The notes beneath the pieces are model-generated. The model did not search any database. It had not been told where the DNA came from and worked only from the letters and a program-made list of their open reading frames with translations. The position numbers were made by a program, and so were the translations under genes. Shown one piece after another: positions 1 to 9,117 of a stretch of DNA of 36,052 nt (its first letter is position 1; every line of letters starts with the position of its first letter). Source of the stretch: Lyngbya confervoides BDU141951 (GTDB lineage Bacteria; Cyanobacteriota; Cyanobacteriia; Thermosynechococcales; Thermosynechococcaceae); assembly GCF_000817775.3 (NCBI RefSeq), contig NZ_JTHE03000064.1, forward strand, positions 1 to 36,052. The letters run 5' to 3'.

Positions 1-824
1 CCATTACCGGTCACTGGGTCTGGGGTGGCGGTTGGTTGGCCAACCTGGGAACAGCCTTTGGCGACTTTGCTGGATCAACAGTGGTTCACTCGGTAGGCGG
101 CTGGGCGGCCTTGACGGGGGCACTCATTCTGGGACCTCGTTTTGGTCGATACACCGATCGCGGTGCAAATGCAATGCCGGGCCACAGCATGAGCTTGGCA
201 ACTTTGGGCTGCTTAATTCTCTGGTTAGGCTGGTTTGGATTTAATCCTGGCTCCACCATGGCCGCGGACCCCAGCGCAATTTCCCACATTGCAGTGACCA
301 CAAATATTGCAGCGGCCTTTGGCGGGGTCGCGGCTACCTTTACAGCCATGTTTTACCTTGGCAAGCCCGACCTTTCCATGATTATCAACGGTGTCTTGGC
401 TGGATTAGTGGGGATTACCGCAGGCTGTGACTCGGTTAGTGTGCCCTGGGCCGCCGTGATTGGATTGATTGCGGGAATTCTCGTTGTCTTTTCAGTGACC
501 ATCTTTGACCGCCTCAAGATTGACGATCCGGTGGGCGCCACCTCTGTACACTTGGTTTGCGGTGTATGGGGCACGCTAGCGGTGGGCTTATTTAAAGATG
601 AAGCCGGCCTAATCACTGCCGGGCAATTTGCCCAACTGGGATCTCAAATCATTGGCATTGTCTCCGTTGGTGCCTTTACGGTGATTACGACCGCTGTTTC
701 CTGGTACATCATTAAGGCGGTTGCGGGGATTCGAGTTCCTCAAGAGGAAGAAATCCGTGGCTTAGATGTTGGCGAGCACGGTATGGAGGCTTACAGTGGC
801 TTCTTAAAAGAGGAAGTGCGCTAG
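1..824 (+). CDS. amt: Ammonium transporter (Amt family), C-terminal part
   Basis: The 5' end lies before the window; the frame is open from base 3 to a TAG stop. The product is the C-terminal two thirds of an Amt/MEP/Rh channel that moves ammonium or ammonia across the cytoplasmic membrane for nitrogen assimilation. Family hallmarks visible are the [10 protein letters not shown] stretch, [13 protein letters not shown] with the conserved pore region, the [13 protein letters not shown] helix, [16 protein letters not shown], and the [15 protein letters not shown] helix carrying a pore histidine. At least six hydrophobic helices remain. The soluble tail ([20 protein letters not shown]) is the conserved cytoplasmic C-terminus that controls gating in characterised Amt proteins. 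A rho-independent terminator follows, so this is probably the last gene of its transcript. Which Amt paralogue it is cannot be said. Confidence 0.95.
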   Translation, partial: ITGHWVWGGGWLANLGTAFGDFAGSTVVHSVGGWAALTGALILGPRFGRYTDRGANAMPGHSMSLATLGCLILWLGWFGFNPGSTMAADPSAISHIAVTTNIAAAFGGVAATFTAMFYLGKPDLSMIINGVLAGLVGITAGCDSVSVPWAAVIGLIAGILVVFSVTIFDRLKIDDPVGATSVHLVCGVWGTLAVGLFKDEAGLITAGQFAQLGSQIIGIVSVGAFTVITTAVSWYIIKAVAGIRVPQEEEIRGLDVGEHGMEAYSGFLKEEVR

Positions 825-867
825 GGATCGTCAGGCCTCAAATTCTCTCGTTAATGAAATAATTTGA

Positions 868-896
868 GCGGAGAAGTTTATCTTTTCCGCTTTTTT
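868..896 (+). terminator. Rho-independent terminator after amt
   Basis: A 9-bp stem (GCGGAGAAG with CTTTTCCGC, one G-T pair) closes a TTTAT loop and runs directly into six T residues. It lies 43 bases after the amt stop codon. Confidence 0.88.
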
Positions 897-1097
897 GCTG
901 GATTTCACCGGATAGAATATATTTAAATTTTTACAACATCTTCATGCCCTAGGCCGGGTTGAGGATAGGTTTCGGGAAACCTCATGTTAAATAGCCTTAA
1001 ACTTATAGAGGTCGAGATAAAGCCGCCATCATGAGGAGCAATACTTAAATAAATCTAAAGAAGGTAGAATTGTAAACGTGATTTATGGGTGACGCCC

Positions 1098-1424
1098 ATG
1101 TTTTTTCGATTAGCTGATCAGCACCGGCTGCTGGTGCAAGATCTTGTAATGAATCTGCAGGCATTGGCCATTGTGCTCGAAAAACGGGGGTATATTGCCT
1201 CTTGCTATACCTGCGGTGGGCAGATGAGTAGTGCCTCTTTTATGGTGAGCTTAGGAGAGGGACATCTGATTCGCTTCTTGGTGTCGGACTATGGCATTAC
1301 TTGGACCGAAATGCGCGATGATCGGGAACTGATGAAGTTAGAGGGCGCTGAGGCGATCAGCCAACTACAGGAGTTGGCGAACCTTGTCAAAACCCAGCAG
1401 CCCAGTTTTGTTGCGATCGCGTGA
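1098..1424 (+). CDS. DUF1815 family protein
   Basis: A 108-residue soluble protein that looks like the cyanobacterial DUF1815 family, with conserved stretches such as LVQDLVMNLQALAIVLEKRGY, SCYTCGG and FLVSDYGITWTEMRDDRELMKLEG. No biochemical role is established for the family and I do not assign one. No signal peptide or membrane helix is visible. The two cysteines of CYTCGG could bind a metal or form a disulfide, which is speculation. I take the ATG followed by FFRLADQHR as start; an in-frame GTG three codons upstream is possible. The stop codon overlaps the possible GTG start of the next gene (GTGA), which suggests coupled translation. Confidence 0.85.
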   Translation: MFFRLADQHRLLVQDLVMNLQALAIVLEKRGYIASCYTCGGQMSSASFMVSLGEGHLIRFLVSDYGITWTEMRDDRELMKLEGAEAISQLQELANLVKTQQPSFVAIA

Positions 1425-2320
1425 GCCAAATGGATTCTAGTATTTCCGCCTGGACCCATCAGTTTATTTGCACCAATCGAATTAACCTTCACTACGTCAC
1501 TCAAGGGGAAGGTGAATTAGTAATTCTACTGCACGGTTTCCCGGAGTTCTGGTATTCCTGGCGGTTTCAGATTCCCGTGCTGGCCAAGCACTTTAAGGTG
1601 GTGGTTCCGGATCTGCGGGGCTACAACGATTCAGACAAACCCCGCAGCGGCTACGACATTGACACGCTCACCCAGGATATTCTCGGACTCATTGAAAGTT
1701 TGGGGTATACCCAGGCCCACGTGGTGGGTCATGACTGCGGAGGGATGATTGCCTGGAATCTGGCCCATCGATTTCCCCAATCTCTCAAAAGTTTGTCGCT
1801 TCTCAATGCGCCCCATCCCTCCCGCTTGGTGCGCAATGTAGCAGGTACTCTGGATGATCTTCTGCGCACCTCGCTGTTATTCGCGGCCCAGGTGCCAGGT
1901 ATTCCTGAGCAATGGATTCACCAGAGCTTGCCCCAGTTTGTCAGGAATTACTTTCAAACCCAGGCGGTTCGTAAGGCAGCCTTCTCTAAGGACGTGCTGG
2001 AACTCTATGAGGCGGCGTTGGCAAAGCAGGGAGCCGTAACGGCAGTTCTGCATCACTACCGCCAGATGCTCAATCCTTCCCTGTGGCTAGCCAAATTAGG
2101 CGGACCGCCAGATCCCATTCAGGTGCCCACTCTGGTGCTGTGGGGAGAGGACGACACCACCTTGGATAATTCCCTGCTAGAGGTTTCCGCACGTTTCATC
2201 CAGGCTCCCTTTCGGGCCAAGCTGATTCCAGAATGTGGCCATTGGATTCAGCAGGAGGTGCCTCGGCTAGTGAATGCTGAGCTGCTGAAGTTTTTACCGT
2301 CTGCCCCTGCCCTGGCCTAG
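1421..2320 (+). CDS. Alpha/beta hydrolase, epoxide hydrolase/dehalogenase-like
   Basis: A 299-residue single-domain alpha/beta hydrolase. Visible are the oxyanion-hole motif HGFPEFWYSW (residues 38-47), the nucleophile elbow VGHDCGG with Asp105 as the expected nucleophile, a late acidic residue in LWGEDDTTLD, and the catalytic histidine in GHWIQQE near the C-terminus. An Asp nucleophile in a GHDxGG elbow is typical of soluble epoxide hydrolases and haloalkane/fluoroacetate dehalogenases; the substrate cannot be told. The protein looks cytoplasmic. The GTG start overlaps the DUF1815 stop; an ATG three codons later is the alternative. The stop codon shares the CTAG tetranucleotide with the stop of the convergent methyltransferase gene. 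Confidence 0.85.
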   Translation: MSQMDSSISAWTHQFICTNRINLHYVTQGEGELVILLHGFPEFWYSWRFQIPVLAKHFKVVVPDLRGYNDSDKPRSGYDIDTLTQDILGLIESLGYTQAHVVGHDCGGMIAWNLAHRFPQSLKSLSLLNAPHPSRLVRNVAGTLDDLLRTSLLFAAQVPGIPEQWIHQSLPQFVRNYFQTQAVRKAAFSKDVLELYEAALAKQGAVTAVLHHYRQMLNPSLWLAKLGGPPDPIQVPTLVLWGEDDTTLDNSLLEVSARFIQAPFRAKLIPECGHWIQQEVPRLVNAELLKFLPSAPALA

Positions 2321-3090
2321 GGCGAGGCAACAGCAATAAACGGGTCTTGTCTTTGAAAGACCAGCAGATGCTGCTGCGGCAAGCCCCGCAGAGTCTGGAT
2401 CCATTGATAGCCTGAGGCGGCCAATTCCGCCTTAATCTGAGCCTGGCTCATCTTATGATGCGGCTTTATCAAAACGCGAGGATTTTCAGCCTTATATTCC
2501 GCAATTACGAGGTGTCCGCCGGGTTTAAGGCTGCTGGCAAGGGCGTTGAGCATTTCCCTGGGGAAGGCCAGTTCGTGGTATACATCCACCATCAACGCGA
2601 GATCCACAGAGGCCTGGGGCAAATTGGGACTTTGTTCACTGCCTTGAATGGGAATCAGATTATTGACGCCCTGATCCTGCAAAAGCCGGAGCATTTCGGG
2701 CTGAATATCCACAGCCAAGACCTGACCTGCTGGAACTTGTGAGGCAAGGCGAGCGCTGATATATCCAGTCCCTGCGCCAATGTCGGCCACGGTGTCCTCC
2801 GGGCGAAGTTTGAGTAGGCGCACTAACTGGTCCGGGTGCTCTTGCGCGGCACGGCTCGGTCGGTTGAGCCAGTCCGCTCCCTGATAGCCCATGACCTGAG
2901 CAATTTCCCGGCCCATATAAATCTTGCCTGTGCCATCGAAGCTGGCAGGTCGTTGCTGATAGAGGCTGGAGGTGGAGGGATCTGCGATGGTGACGTTGAG
3001 GCCAACGGTTCCTAAGATCACCCAGGCAATCAGCGCTAGGGCGATGATCCGCAAAGCCATTTGCCCCAGGTTGAAGCCAATGGTGATCAC
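2317..3090 (-). CDS. Class I SAM-dependent methyltransferase with N-terminal membrane anchor
   Basis: A 257-residue protein with a Rossmann-type methyltransferase domain. Motif I is VADIGAGTGYISARLA (about residues 101-116), followed by VLAVDIQPEML, an acidic VDLALMVDVYHELAFP segment and LKPGGHLVIAEYK. The substrate is unknown. Residues 11-35 are strongly hydrophobic, like a signal anchor or signal peptide, unusual for an enzyme that needs cytoplasmic SAM. The family-like segment FDGTGKIYMGREIAQVMGYQ precedes motif I. The GTG start overlaps the stop of the upstream co-polymerase gene (GTGA) and has a GGAGGGAG ribosome binding site six to seven bases before it, so translation is probably coupled. 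An internal ATG at codon 11 is a weaker alternative. Confidence 0.85.
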   Translation of the reverse strand: MITIGFNLGQMALRIIALALIAWVILGTVGLNVTIADPSTSSLYQQRPASFDGTGKIYMGREIAQVMGYQGADWLNRPSRAAQEHPDQLVRLLKLRPEDTVADIGAGTGYISARLASQVPAGQVLAVDIQPEMLRLLQDQGVNNLIPIQGSEQSPNLPQASVDLALMVDVYHELAFPREMLNALASSLKPGGHLVIAEYKAENPRVLIKPHHKMSQAQIKAELAASGYQWIQTLRGLPQQHLLVFQRQDPFIAVASP

Positions 3091-5468
3091 CGCAACTCCC
3101 TCCTATCGCTGGCAGAGGAGATCTGTTCCGCCGCGACTCTGGCGTAGAGGATGCCCAGATATTTCCGCAGGATTTCCTGCTCCGCGATTAGGTGCGGACG
3201 TTGACCCATAAACGTGGCGGTCAGGAGCGTTAGTTTTTCAGTTTCCTCCTTGAGCTGCATCTCTGTTTGGAGGCGCGTGTAGGCATTTCCTTCCTTAAGA
3301 GCGCGCTGTAGGCTTTGAACCTGCTGGCGCTGTTCTATCACCTCTTGTTCCTCTTCTAGGACCAGGGAAAGCTGGCTGGACCAGCGTTGCCAGCGAGCCG
3401 CAATGGCCTGCTTGAGTGTGGCGAGGGGCAGGTGATAAAGCTTCTCTAAGGAATGGTCGCTGTCTAGGGGATTCTCTGGGTGAGGGCTTCGCGCCAGGGC
3501 TGCAAAGGTAGACAGGATCGCAGGGGAGGAGGATCGGTCCTTCTGGATCCGCAATGGTAAGTCCCATTGGCTCTGGCGGATGATGCGGGTATGTGCTGGG
3601 GCCTGATCTAGATAGGGGGCATCGGTGAGGATCATGCCTCGACATAGTCGTCCGGCACGCTCAAGAATTGCCTTTGCCTGGGGGATGTGATCCTGTTTGA
3701 TCCCTGTGCCCCGAAGGACCAGCACAATCGCGTCGGAGGTATCGGCCATTAAATAGCCGTGGGCCGATTCCGATAAGGGGGGCGCGTCCACCAAAATATG
3801 GTCGTAGCGCGATCGCAATTCTTCCATGAGCAAAGACATTCCGGGAGAATTGAGAAGCATGTCCCAGTTCTGATGGGCCTGACCGCAGGTCAGCAAATCC
3901 AAGTTGGGTTGCACCCGTTGCAAGGCCTTCCCCAGGCTAATCTGGGCCTCAAGATAGTCTCCCAGCCCCGGCCCAGGGAACGAGGACCAGGGAGATTTAG
4001 AAGCCTCAAGGCCAAAGTCAGCATCCAGGAGAAGGATTTTTCGCCCCTGCACCGTGAGGGCTTGGGCCAATTGGGCAAGAAGGGCCGTTTGCCCGACGTT
4101 TCGCTCCATCTTGGTAAATGTTAGGACCTGGGGCATTCCGCCACTTCCCCCAGCCTGCTGGAGCGAGGTCAGCAGCGCAGTGAAGGTTTGCTGGAACTGC
4201 GGAGGCTGGGAGGATGGCTTGGGGGAAAAGGGAGCATGGGTCAGAGAGCGGAAGGTCGTACGGGCTGAATGGGGAATTATCCCGAGGATGGGGATGTGCG
4301 CGGCCTGGTAGAGATCGCCCAAAGAACGAAAGGAGCGATCGCTGCGATCGCGCCACCAGACGGCTATGAATCCAAGGGTCACACTGAACAGGCCCCCTCC
4401 CCCAAACCAAAGGGGGGTGTAGGGACGAAAGGGTTGATTGGGAACGGTGGCCAGCTGCACAATTGTTGGGGCTGTCAGCGCTGGCTGGTCCAGAACCACG
4501 GGGCCTTGTTGATTGGCTAGAAAGGCCTGATAACGCTGCGTTGCCAGGATGAGCAGCTTTTGCAAATTCAAGGTTTGCTGTTCCAGAGGCGGAATCAGCG
4601 CGCTGATGGATTGCGAGGAACTGGACCGACCCAGCAGATCCTGAAGCTGCTCTAGAATCTGTTGCCGGGTCTGGGTTAAGTTCACCAGATCGCTGAGGAT
4701 CTGTTGCTGGGAATCAGAGACGATCCCTTGCTGGCGCTGGAGCTGTCCCAAATCCTCTGCAATGGTGGAAGCCTGACGGTCAACATTCGCCTGAAAGGAC
4801 TGTAGCAGGTCACTTTGCTCACCCACGGTGCTTGAGGAGGGCTGCTGGGTATTCGCCTGAATTTGATAAAGCGCCTGTTGAGACTGCTTAAGGAGCATCT
4901 CGGATTCCACCAGGTAGGGCTGCACAAATCGGGTAAAGCTCATCGAGGCCGCCAGCGACTCCGGCTCAATTTGCTGCATATACAGCTGCAGGGTGGTGTT
5001 CACCACCTCCGCTGCCTGTTGGGGATTAGGGGAAACGTAGGCCAGTTGAACCTGATCCCCCGGCGCGATCGCCCTAAGGACCAGCTGGTCTCGTAATTGC
5101 CGGGGTGAAATTAAATTTCCCTGCCCATCGGTTAGGTTCTGGCGTTGAATGGTTTGTTTGAGCAATGAATCTGACGTGATTAGCTGAGCCTCAGGGGTTA
5201 CCGTAGTCCTTCGGAAAAAGAATCTGGCCAAGAGTACATCTAACCGATCGGGGTCTTGCGCAGGTTTTAGGGGAGACCGTTCGCTGGTTTCAGGTTGAAA
5301 AATACCGACCGCTCGATACCGTGCCGGCTGTAAATGGTACAGTGCTGCTACCAGTCCTAGACTGCCTCCAGTGACGAAGGCCCATGTCTTCCATCGGCGC
5401 TGAAATAGCGTCCAGATCGTCTGCTTCGCAATCCCCATGACCTTTGCTCTACCCCTGTTTAAAACCAT
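3087..5468 (-). CDS. GumC/Wzc-like polysaccharide co-polymerase with degenerate BY-kinase domain
   Basis: About 793 residues. The N-terminal half looks like a Wzz/GumC chain-length determinant: a first membrane helix (TWAFVTGGSLGLVAALYHL), a periplasmic coiled-coil region rich in Gln, and a second helix (LWFGGGGLFSVTLGFIAVWW). The second half is a bacterial tyrosine kinase/ParA-type fold with ILLLDADFG (Walker A') and HILVDAPPLS (Walker B). The Walker A loop reads MERNVGQTA: Gln460 replaces the lysine expected in GK(S/T). A further helical tail of about 130 residues, rich in Glu, Gln and Leu, follows where a short tyrosine cluster is usual. The likely role is control of exopolysaccharide or capsule chain length or export; kinase activity is doubtful. 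The ATG at 5468 has an AGGAG site ten bases upstream. Longer (to 5585) and shorter (ATG at 5438) starts are possible. Confidence 0.82.
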   Translation of the reverse strand: MVLNRGRAKVMGIAKQTIWTLFQRRWKTWAFVTGGSLGLVAALYHLQPARYRAVGIFQPETSERSPLKPAQDPDRLDVLLARFFFRRTTVTPEAQLITSDSLLKQTIQRQNLTDGQGNLISPRQLRDQLVLRAIAPGDQVQLAYVSPNPQQAAEVVNTTLQLYMQQIEPESLAASMSFTRFVQPYLVESEMLLKQSQQALYQIQANTQQPSSSTVGEQSDLLQSFQANVDRQASTIAEDLGQLQRQQGIVSDSQQQILSDLVNLTQTRQQILEQLQDLLGRSSSSQSISALIPPLEQQTLNLQKLLILATQRYQAFLANQQGPVVLDQPALTAPTIVQLATVPNQPFRPYTPLWFGGGGLFSVTLGFIAVWWRDRSDRSFRSLGDLYQAAHIPILGIIPHSARTTFRSLTHAPFSPKPSSQPPQFQQTFTALLTSLQQAGGSGGMPQVLTFTKMERNVGQTALLAQLAQALTVQGRKILLLDADFGLEASKSPWSSFPGPGLGDYLEAQISLGKALQRVQPNLDLLTCGQAHQNWDMLLNSPGMSLLMEELRSRYDHILVDAPPLSESAHGYLMADTSDAIVLVLRGTGIKQDHIPQAKAILERAGRLCRGMILTDAPYLDQAPAHTRIIRQSQWDLPLRIQKDRSSSPAILSTFAALARSPHPENPLDSDHSLEKLYHLPLATLKQAIAARWQRWSSQLSLVLEEEQEVIEQRQQVQSLQRALKEGNAYTRLQTEMQLKEETEKLTLLTATFMGQRPHLIAEQEILRKYLGILYARVAAEQISSASDRRELR

Positions 5469-5638
5469 GTCCAAAATACTCCTGTGCCGATTTTTTAAAA
5501 GGGCCGTGGCGAATTTGGAACATTCACTAGGGTTCAACCGACGATAAAGGGCATAATGCACTTGTCCCAGATAGCAGCTGGCCACTTAGCCAACTGCGGT
5601 GGACATCGTTCTCACTCACTATCCCGGTTAAGACAGCC

Positions 5639-7237
5639 ATGAATTCTGCGGCGTTTCTCCCCATTGGTGTCCTACTGGCAACATCGGTGGTTATTCCGAT
5701 TCAAGCCCTCAAAAGCCATGCCGCGGAATTTGGCCAAACGGAAGTTGAGCAATCTAGATTTATCGCGGTAGCGGTTCCTCGTTCTAATAATTTCTACAGC
5801 CTCACTATCTTAGAGCAGATTTCAGACCAGCGTCCCTGTTGGCAAGAGCGAGGCAGTCGCCCCACCCTGATTGACCCTCTCCTGTTAAAGTTTAATTTCG
5901 CCGGAATCTGCGGTCGCAGCGCCGATAGCAACGGTTACTCCATTCGCCGGAACGGTCAGGACTTAGGCTTAGACTACCGTCTAACCCTCCAGCGGCGAAA
6001 CAATGAGGTCGTGTTGCTGGGGGTTCCCCAACGAGGAGGATCTTCCCTGGAGTTAGGTCACACGCAGGGGCTAAGCGATTCACTCATGAAAATCAATCTG
6101 CGTCCAGGATGGAAATTTGCCAAGCGCAACTACCAGGGCAAAACCCTAGGACATATTTACCTGGCTCAGGAAGGTCCGGCAATTGGCACTTTACCGGCCC
6201 CCCGATCCGGGTCCGGGGTAAGCTCGTCCGGGGCAACCTCGCCCCCATCAGCAGCCTCACTCCCATTGCCGCAATCCTTGAGCCGCCGTACCAGCGCCCC
6301 CGACTTGCGCTCCTCCCCTAGCTCGGACCGCTCTCGCCTCTATCGACTCTACGTTAAGCCTCGCCGGTCTGCGGATGAAGCCCTGGTGCGATCGCTGGTG
6401 CCTGGATCCTTTCGATCCTCCTATCGAGGCACAGCCGTAATGCAGGCGGGGCTGTTTGAGGACAAGGACAAGGCACGGGACTTACAAAAAACTTTGGAAA
6501 AGCGGGGGTTGCAGACTGCCCTCGTGGAAGAGCGTGGTGGAGAGTCTGATCCCGTGACAACCTCAGAGAGGCAAGTGGCCTCCCTGCCGTCGTCAACCTC
6601 CGTCAGCCGTCGCACCAGCACCCCTATGCGCACCCCCGCTGGGTCTGAGCGCTCTCGCTTTTATCGACTCTATGTGAAGCCTCGCCGATCTGCGGATGAA
6701 GCCCTAGTGCGATCGCTGGTGCCTGGATCTTTTCGATCCTCCTATCAGGGCACAGCCGTGATGCAGGTAGGGCTGTTTGAGGACAAGGACAAAGCACAGG
6801 ATTTACAAAAAACCTTGGAAAGACGCGGCTTAAAAACCTCACTGGTGGAGGAGCAGGGGACCATTCCGGCGGCGAGAACCCCGGCAAGCGGGGGGGCGCC
6901 AGTTTCAGGGTCAGTGTTGCGAGTGCCTTCGAGCCGCATTCCCTTTGGAAATGCGCGGGGTGAAGGGGATGTCTATGGACGAGGAAACGGGACCGATCCT
7001 CCTCCTCCTCCGGATCCGGCTCTGGCGTTGGCTCCGCGGATTCGAGTCATGGTGCCCACCAATTCTACGGCCCAGCAGTCTCGTGTTCGCTCCCTGGTCA
7101 AGGATGCGTTTCGATCCTCCTACCAGGGACGTTTGGTCATGCAGGTGGGATCCTTTGTGGATATGAATGAGGCTCAGACGGTCATCGCGCTGATGCAACG
7201 CAATGGCTTCCAACCGATTATTGACCGATCCAACTAG
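5639..7237 (+). CDS. Secreted DUF3747 protein with three C-terminal repeat domains
   Basis: A 532-residue protein with a likely signal peptide in the first 30 residues, with cleavage probable near SHAAEFGQ. Residues about 30-180 match the cyanobacterial DUF3747 domain (FIAVAVPRSNNFYSLTILEQ, RPCWQE, ICGRSADSNGYSIR, and a KRNYQGKTLGHIYL segment). Then come Ser/Pro-rich linkers and three alpha/beta repeats at about 232-298, 339-405 and 467-532. Each has the pattern RxVRSLVPxxFRSSYxGxxVMQxGxFxDxxxAxxxxxxLxxxGxxxxIV, reminiscent of small SPOR-like folds. Repeats one and two are nearly identical in DNA and protein, which indicates a recent duplication. Function is unknown; an extracytoplasmic, perhaps cell-wall-associated role is an inference from the signal peptide. 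The gene is divergent from the co-polymerase gene. Its ribosome binding site is weak. Confidence 0.85.
   Translation: MNSAAFLPIGVLLATSVVIPIQALKSHAAEFGQTEVEQSRFIAVAVPRSNNFYSLTILEQISDQRPCWQERGSRPTLIDPLLLKFNFAGICGRSADSNGYSIRRNGQDLGLDYRLTLQRRNNEVVLLGVPQRGGSSLELGHTQGLSDSLMKINLRPGWKFAKRNYQGKTLGHIYLAQEGPAIGTLPAPRSGSGVSSSGATSPPSAASLPLPQSLSRRTSAPDLRSSPSSDRSRLYRLYVKPRRSADEALVRSLVPGSFRSSYRGTAVMQAGLFEDKDKARDLQKTLEKRGLQTALVEERGGESDPVTTSERQVASLPSSTSVSRRTSTPMRTPAGSERSRFYRLYVKPRRSADEALVRSLVPGSFRSSYQGTAVMQVGLFEDKDKAQDLQKTLERRGLKTSLVEEQGTIPAARTPASGGAPVSGSVLRVPSSRIPFGNARGEGDVYGRGNGTDPPPPPDPALALAPRIRVMVPTNSTAQQSRVRSLVKDAFRSSYQGRLVMQVGSFVDMNEAQTVIALMQRNGFQPIIDRSN
6332..6854 (+). repeat. In-frame tandem duplication of about 321 bp inside the DUF3747 gene
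   Basis: Bases 6332-6533 are repeated at 6653-6854 with few differences, an offset of 321 bases (107 codons). The homology reaches into the preceding Ser/Pro linker (SRRTS is present before both copies), where the offset becomes 324. The third domain of the protein is only distantly similar. Confidence 0.9.
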
Positions 7238-7406
7238 CCTGGTTGCGGGCCGACAGGACAAGGACTGGTCTCAGGCACTAGGAAGGGATCTGATTCATTC
7301 CACCCGCCACCCAATTCCTGTAGGGTTGGTCTATCGTAGGGAGGAGAATCCTCTGGGATCGTAACTTCCGGGTGAAACAGCCAAGCGATTAAAACGGGAC
7401 TGTGAA

Positions 7407-9068
7407 ATGGGTGGGAAAAATAGCGTGAAGGATGCGGATTTGACGAAGCAGCCAGGAGCCTGGGCCGGCCTGCTGGGGTTCAGACCTCAGAAAGGAGATT
7501 CAGGCCCAAAGGGGGGCGATCGCCCCTGGCAACAGGCTGGCGCGATCGCCCTTGGCCTAGTGGCATTATGTTCTAGCGTTCTGTTCTGGATGTCACCCGC
7601 CTGGGCCAGTTCAGCGGCCAGTTCAGCGCGCCAGCCCCAGTCAATTCAACCCTATTTACGACAGGTTGCTCGGAACATTACGACGTTTCGCCTCAAAAAC
7701 GGCCTGAAGTTTATTGTCCTAGAGCGCCATGGGGCGCCAGTGGTTTCCTTTTTGACCTATGCCGATGTGGGCGGGGCTAATGAACCGGACGGACAGACTG
7801 GCGTTGCTCACTATCTGGAGCATCTGGCCTTCAAAGGCACTCGGCATATTGGGGGGCAAAACTACGAGCAAGAGCGCCAAATTTTAGAGCAGCAAGATCA
7901 ATTGTTCGCGCAGCTTCAACAGGCCAGATCGAACCAGAACGCCGCGGAAGTGGCTCGCCTAGAAGCAGAATTTCAGCAGCTTGAAGATCAAGCCGATGCC
8001 CTGGTAATTCCCAATCAAATGGGCCAAATTGTCAATCAGGAAGGCGGCGTGGGTCTCAATGCCACGACCTCCGCCGATGCCACCCAATATTTTTATAGCT
8101 TTCCGGCCAATAAGCTAGAGCTGTGGATGTCTCTGGAGTCTGATCGCTTTTTAGAGCCCGTTTTTCGAGAATTTTACAAAGAAAAAGAAGTGATTCTGGA
8201 AGAGCGGCGCATGCGCACCGATAATTCTCCCATTGGCAAAATGGTGGAAGCCTTCTTGGACACCGCTTTTGTGCAGCACCCCTATCGACGACCCGTCATT
8301 GGCTATGAGCGTGATCTCAGGGCGCTGACCCGCCAGAATGTTCAGGACTTCTTTGACAACTACTATGGCCCTAATAATCTCACCATTGGCATTGTGGGAG
8401 ATGTCAATCCTCGACAGGTGAGACGCCTGGCTCAGCTTTACTTTGGACGTTATCCTGCCCATCCAGGGGTTCCCCGGTTAGACGCAGTGGAGCCGCCGCA
8501 AACGCAAACACGCACCGTGGAGCTGAAGCTGCCTTCCCAGCCTTGGTATTTGGAGGGATATCATCGTCCTGCAATGACGGATCCAGATGAAGGGGTGTAT
8601 CAACTGATTGCCAGTATTCTGAGCGATGGACGCACCTCTCGTCTGTACAAGTCTTTGGTGGAGGAGCAGCAGGTGGCCTTAAATGCTCAGGGATTCAATG
8701 GATTTCCGGGAGATAAATATCCAAACCTGATGCTGTTTTACGCTTTGAGCGCCCCAGGACATAGCCTTGATGAGGTGGAACTAGCGCTGCGTCAAGAAAT
8801 CGATCGTCTCAAATCCGAACCCGTAACCGCCCAAGAGCTTGATCGCGTTAAAACGCAGGCTAAGGCCGGGCTGCTGCGATCCCTGGATTCCAATAGCGGG
8901 ATGGCTAACCTGCTCGTAGAATATGAAGTAAAAACTGGAGACTGGCGTAACCTGTTTCGGCAGCTTGATCGTCTGGAAGCAGTGACTGCCGCCGATATTC
9001 AACGGGTGGCCCAAGCCACCTTTAGCCCTGAAAATCGCACCATTGGTCGGATTCTCTCCGCAGAGTGA
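7407..9068 (+). CDS. M16 family zinc peptidase (insulinase/pitrilysin-like)
   Basis: A 553-residue metallopeptidase. The inverted zinc motif HYLEH places His135, Glu138 and His139, and the distal glutamate is probably Glu266 in VILEERRMR. A helical insertion of about 45 residues rich in Glu and Gln separates them, as in many bacterial M16 proteins. The second half (from about 320) holds the NNLTIGIVGDVN segment and the inactive M16 domain with SRLYKSLVEEQ. Residues about 45-68 form a hydrophobic helix (AIALGLVALCSSVLFW) ending in AWA, so the enzyme is probably exported, with an unusually long polar N-terminus before the helix. It likely degrades peptides outside the cytoplasm; substrates are unknown. 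No second M16 gene is adjacent. It is followed after about 50 bases by trxA. Confidence 0.9.
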   Translation: MGGKNSVKDADLTKQPGAWAGLLGFRPQKGDSGPKGGDRPWQQAGAIALGLVALCSSVLFWMSPAWASSAASSARQPQSIQPYLRQVARNITTFRLKNGLKFIVLERHGAPVVSFLTYADVGGANEPDGQTGVAHYLEHLAFKGTRHIGGQNYEQERQILEQQDQLFAQLQQARSNQNAAEVARLEAEFQQLEDQADALVIPNQMGQIVNQEGGVGLNATTSADATQYFYSFPANKLELWMSLESDRFLEPVFREFYKEKEVILEERRMRTDNSPIGKMVEAFLDTAFVQHPYRRPVIGYERDLRALTRQNVQDFFDNYYGPNNLTIGIVGDVNPRQVRRLAQLYFGRYPAHPGVPRLDAVEPPQTQTRTVELKLPSQPWYLEGYHRPAMTDPDEGVYQLIASILSDGRTSRLYKSLVEEQQVALNAQGFNGFPGDKYPNLMLFYALSAPGHSLDEVELALRQEIDRLKSEPVTAQELDRVKTQAKAGLLRSLDSNSGMANLLVEYEVKTGDWRNLFRQLDRLEAVTAADIQRVAQATFSPENRTIGRILSAE

Positions 9069-9117
9069 CCCTTAGCGTCAACCCTAATTCGCGTAAATCT
9101 CAACCTAGGACCCGGAA

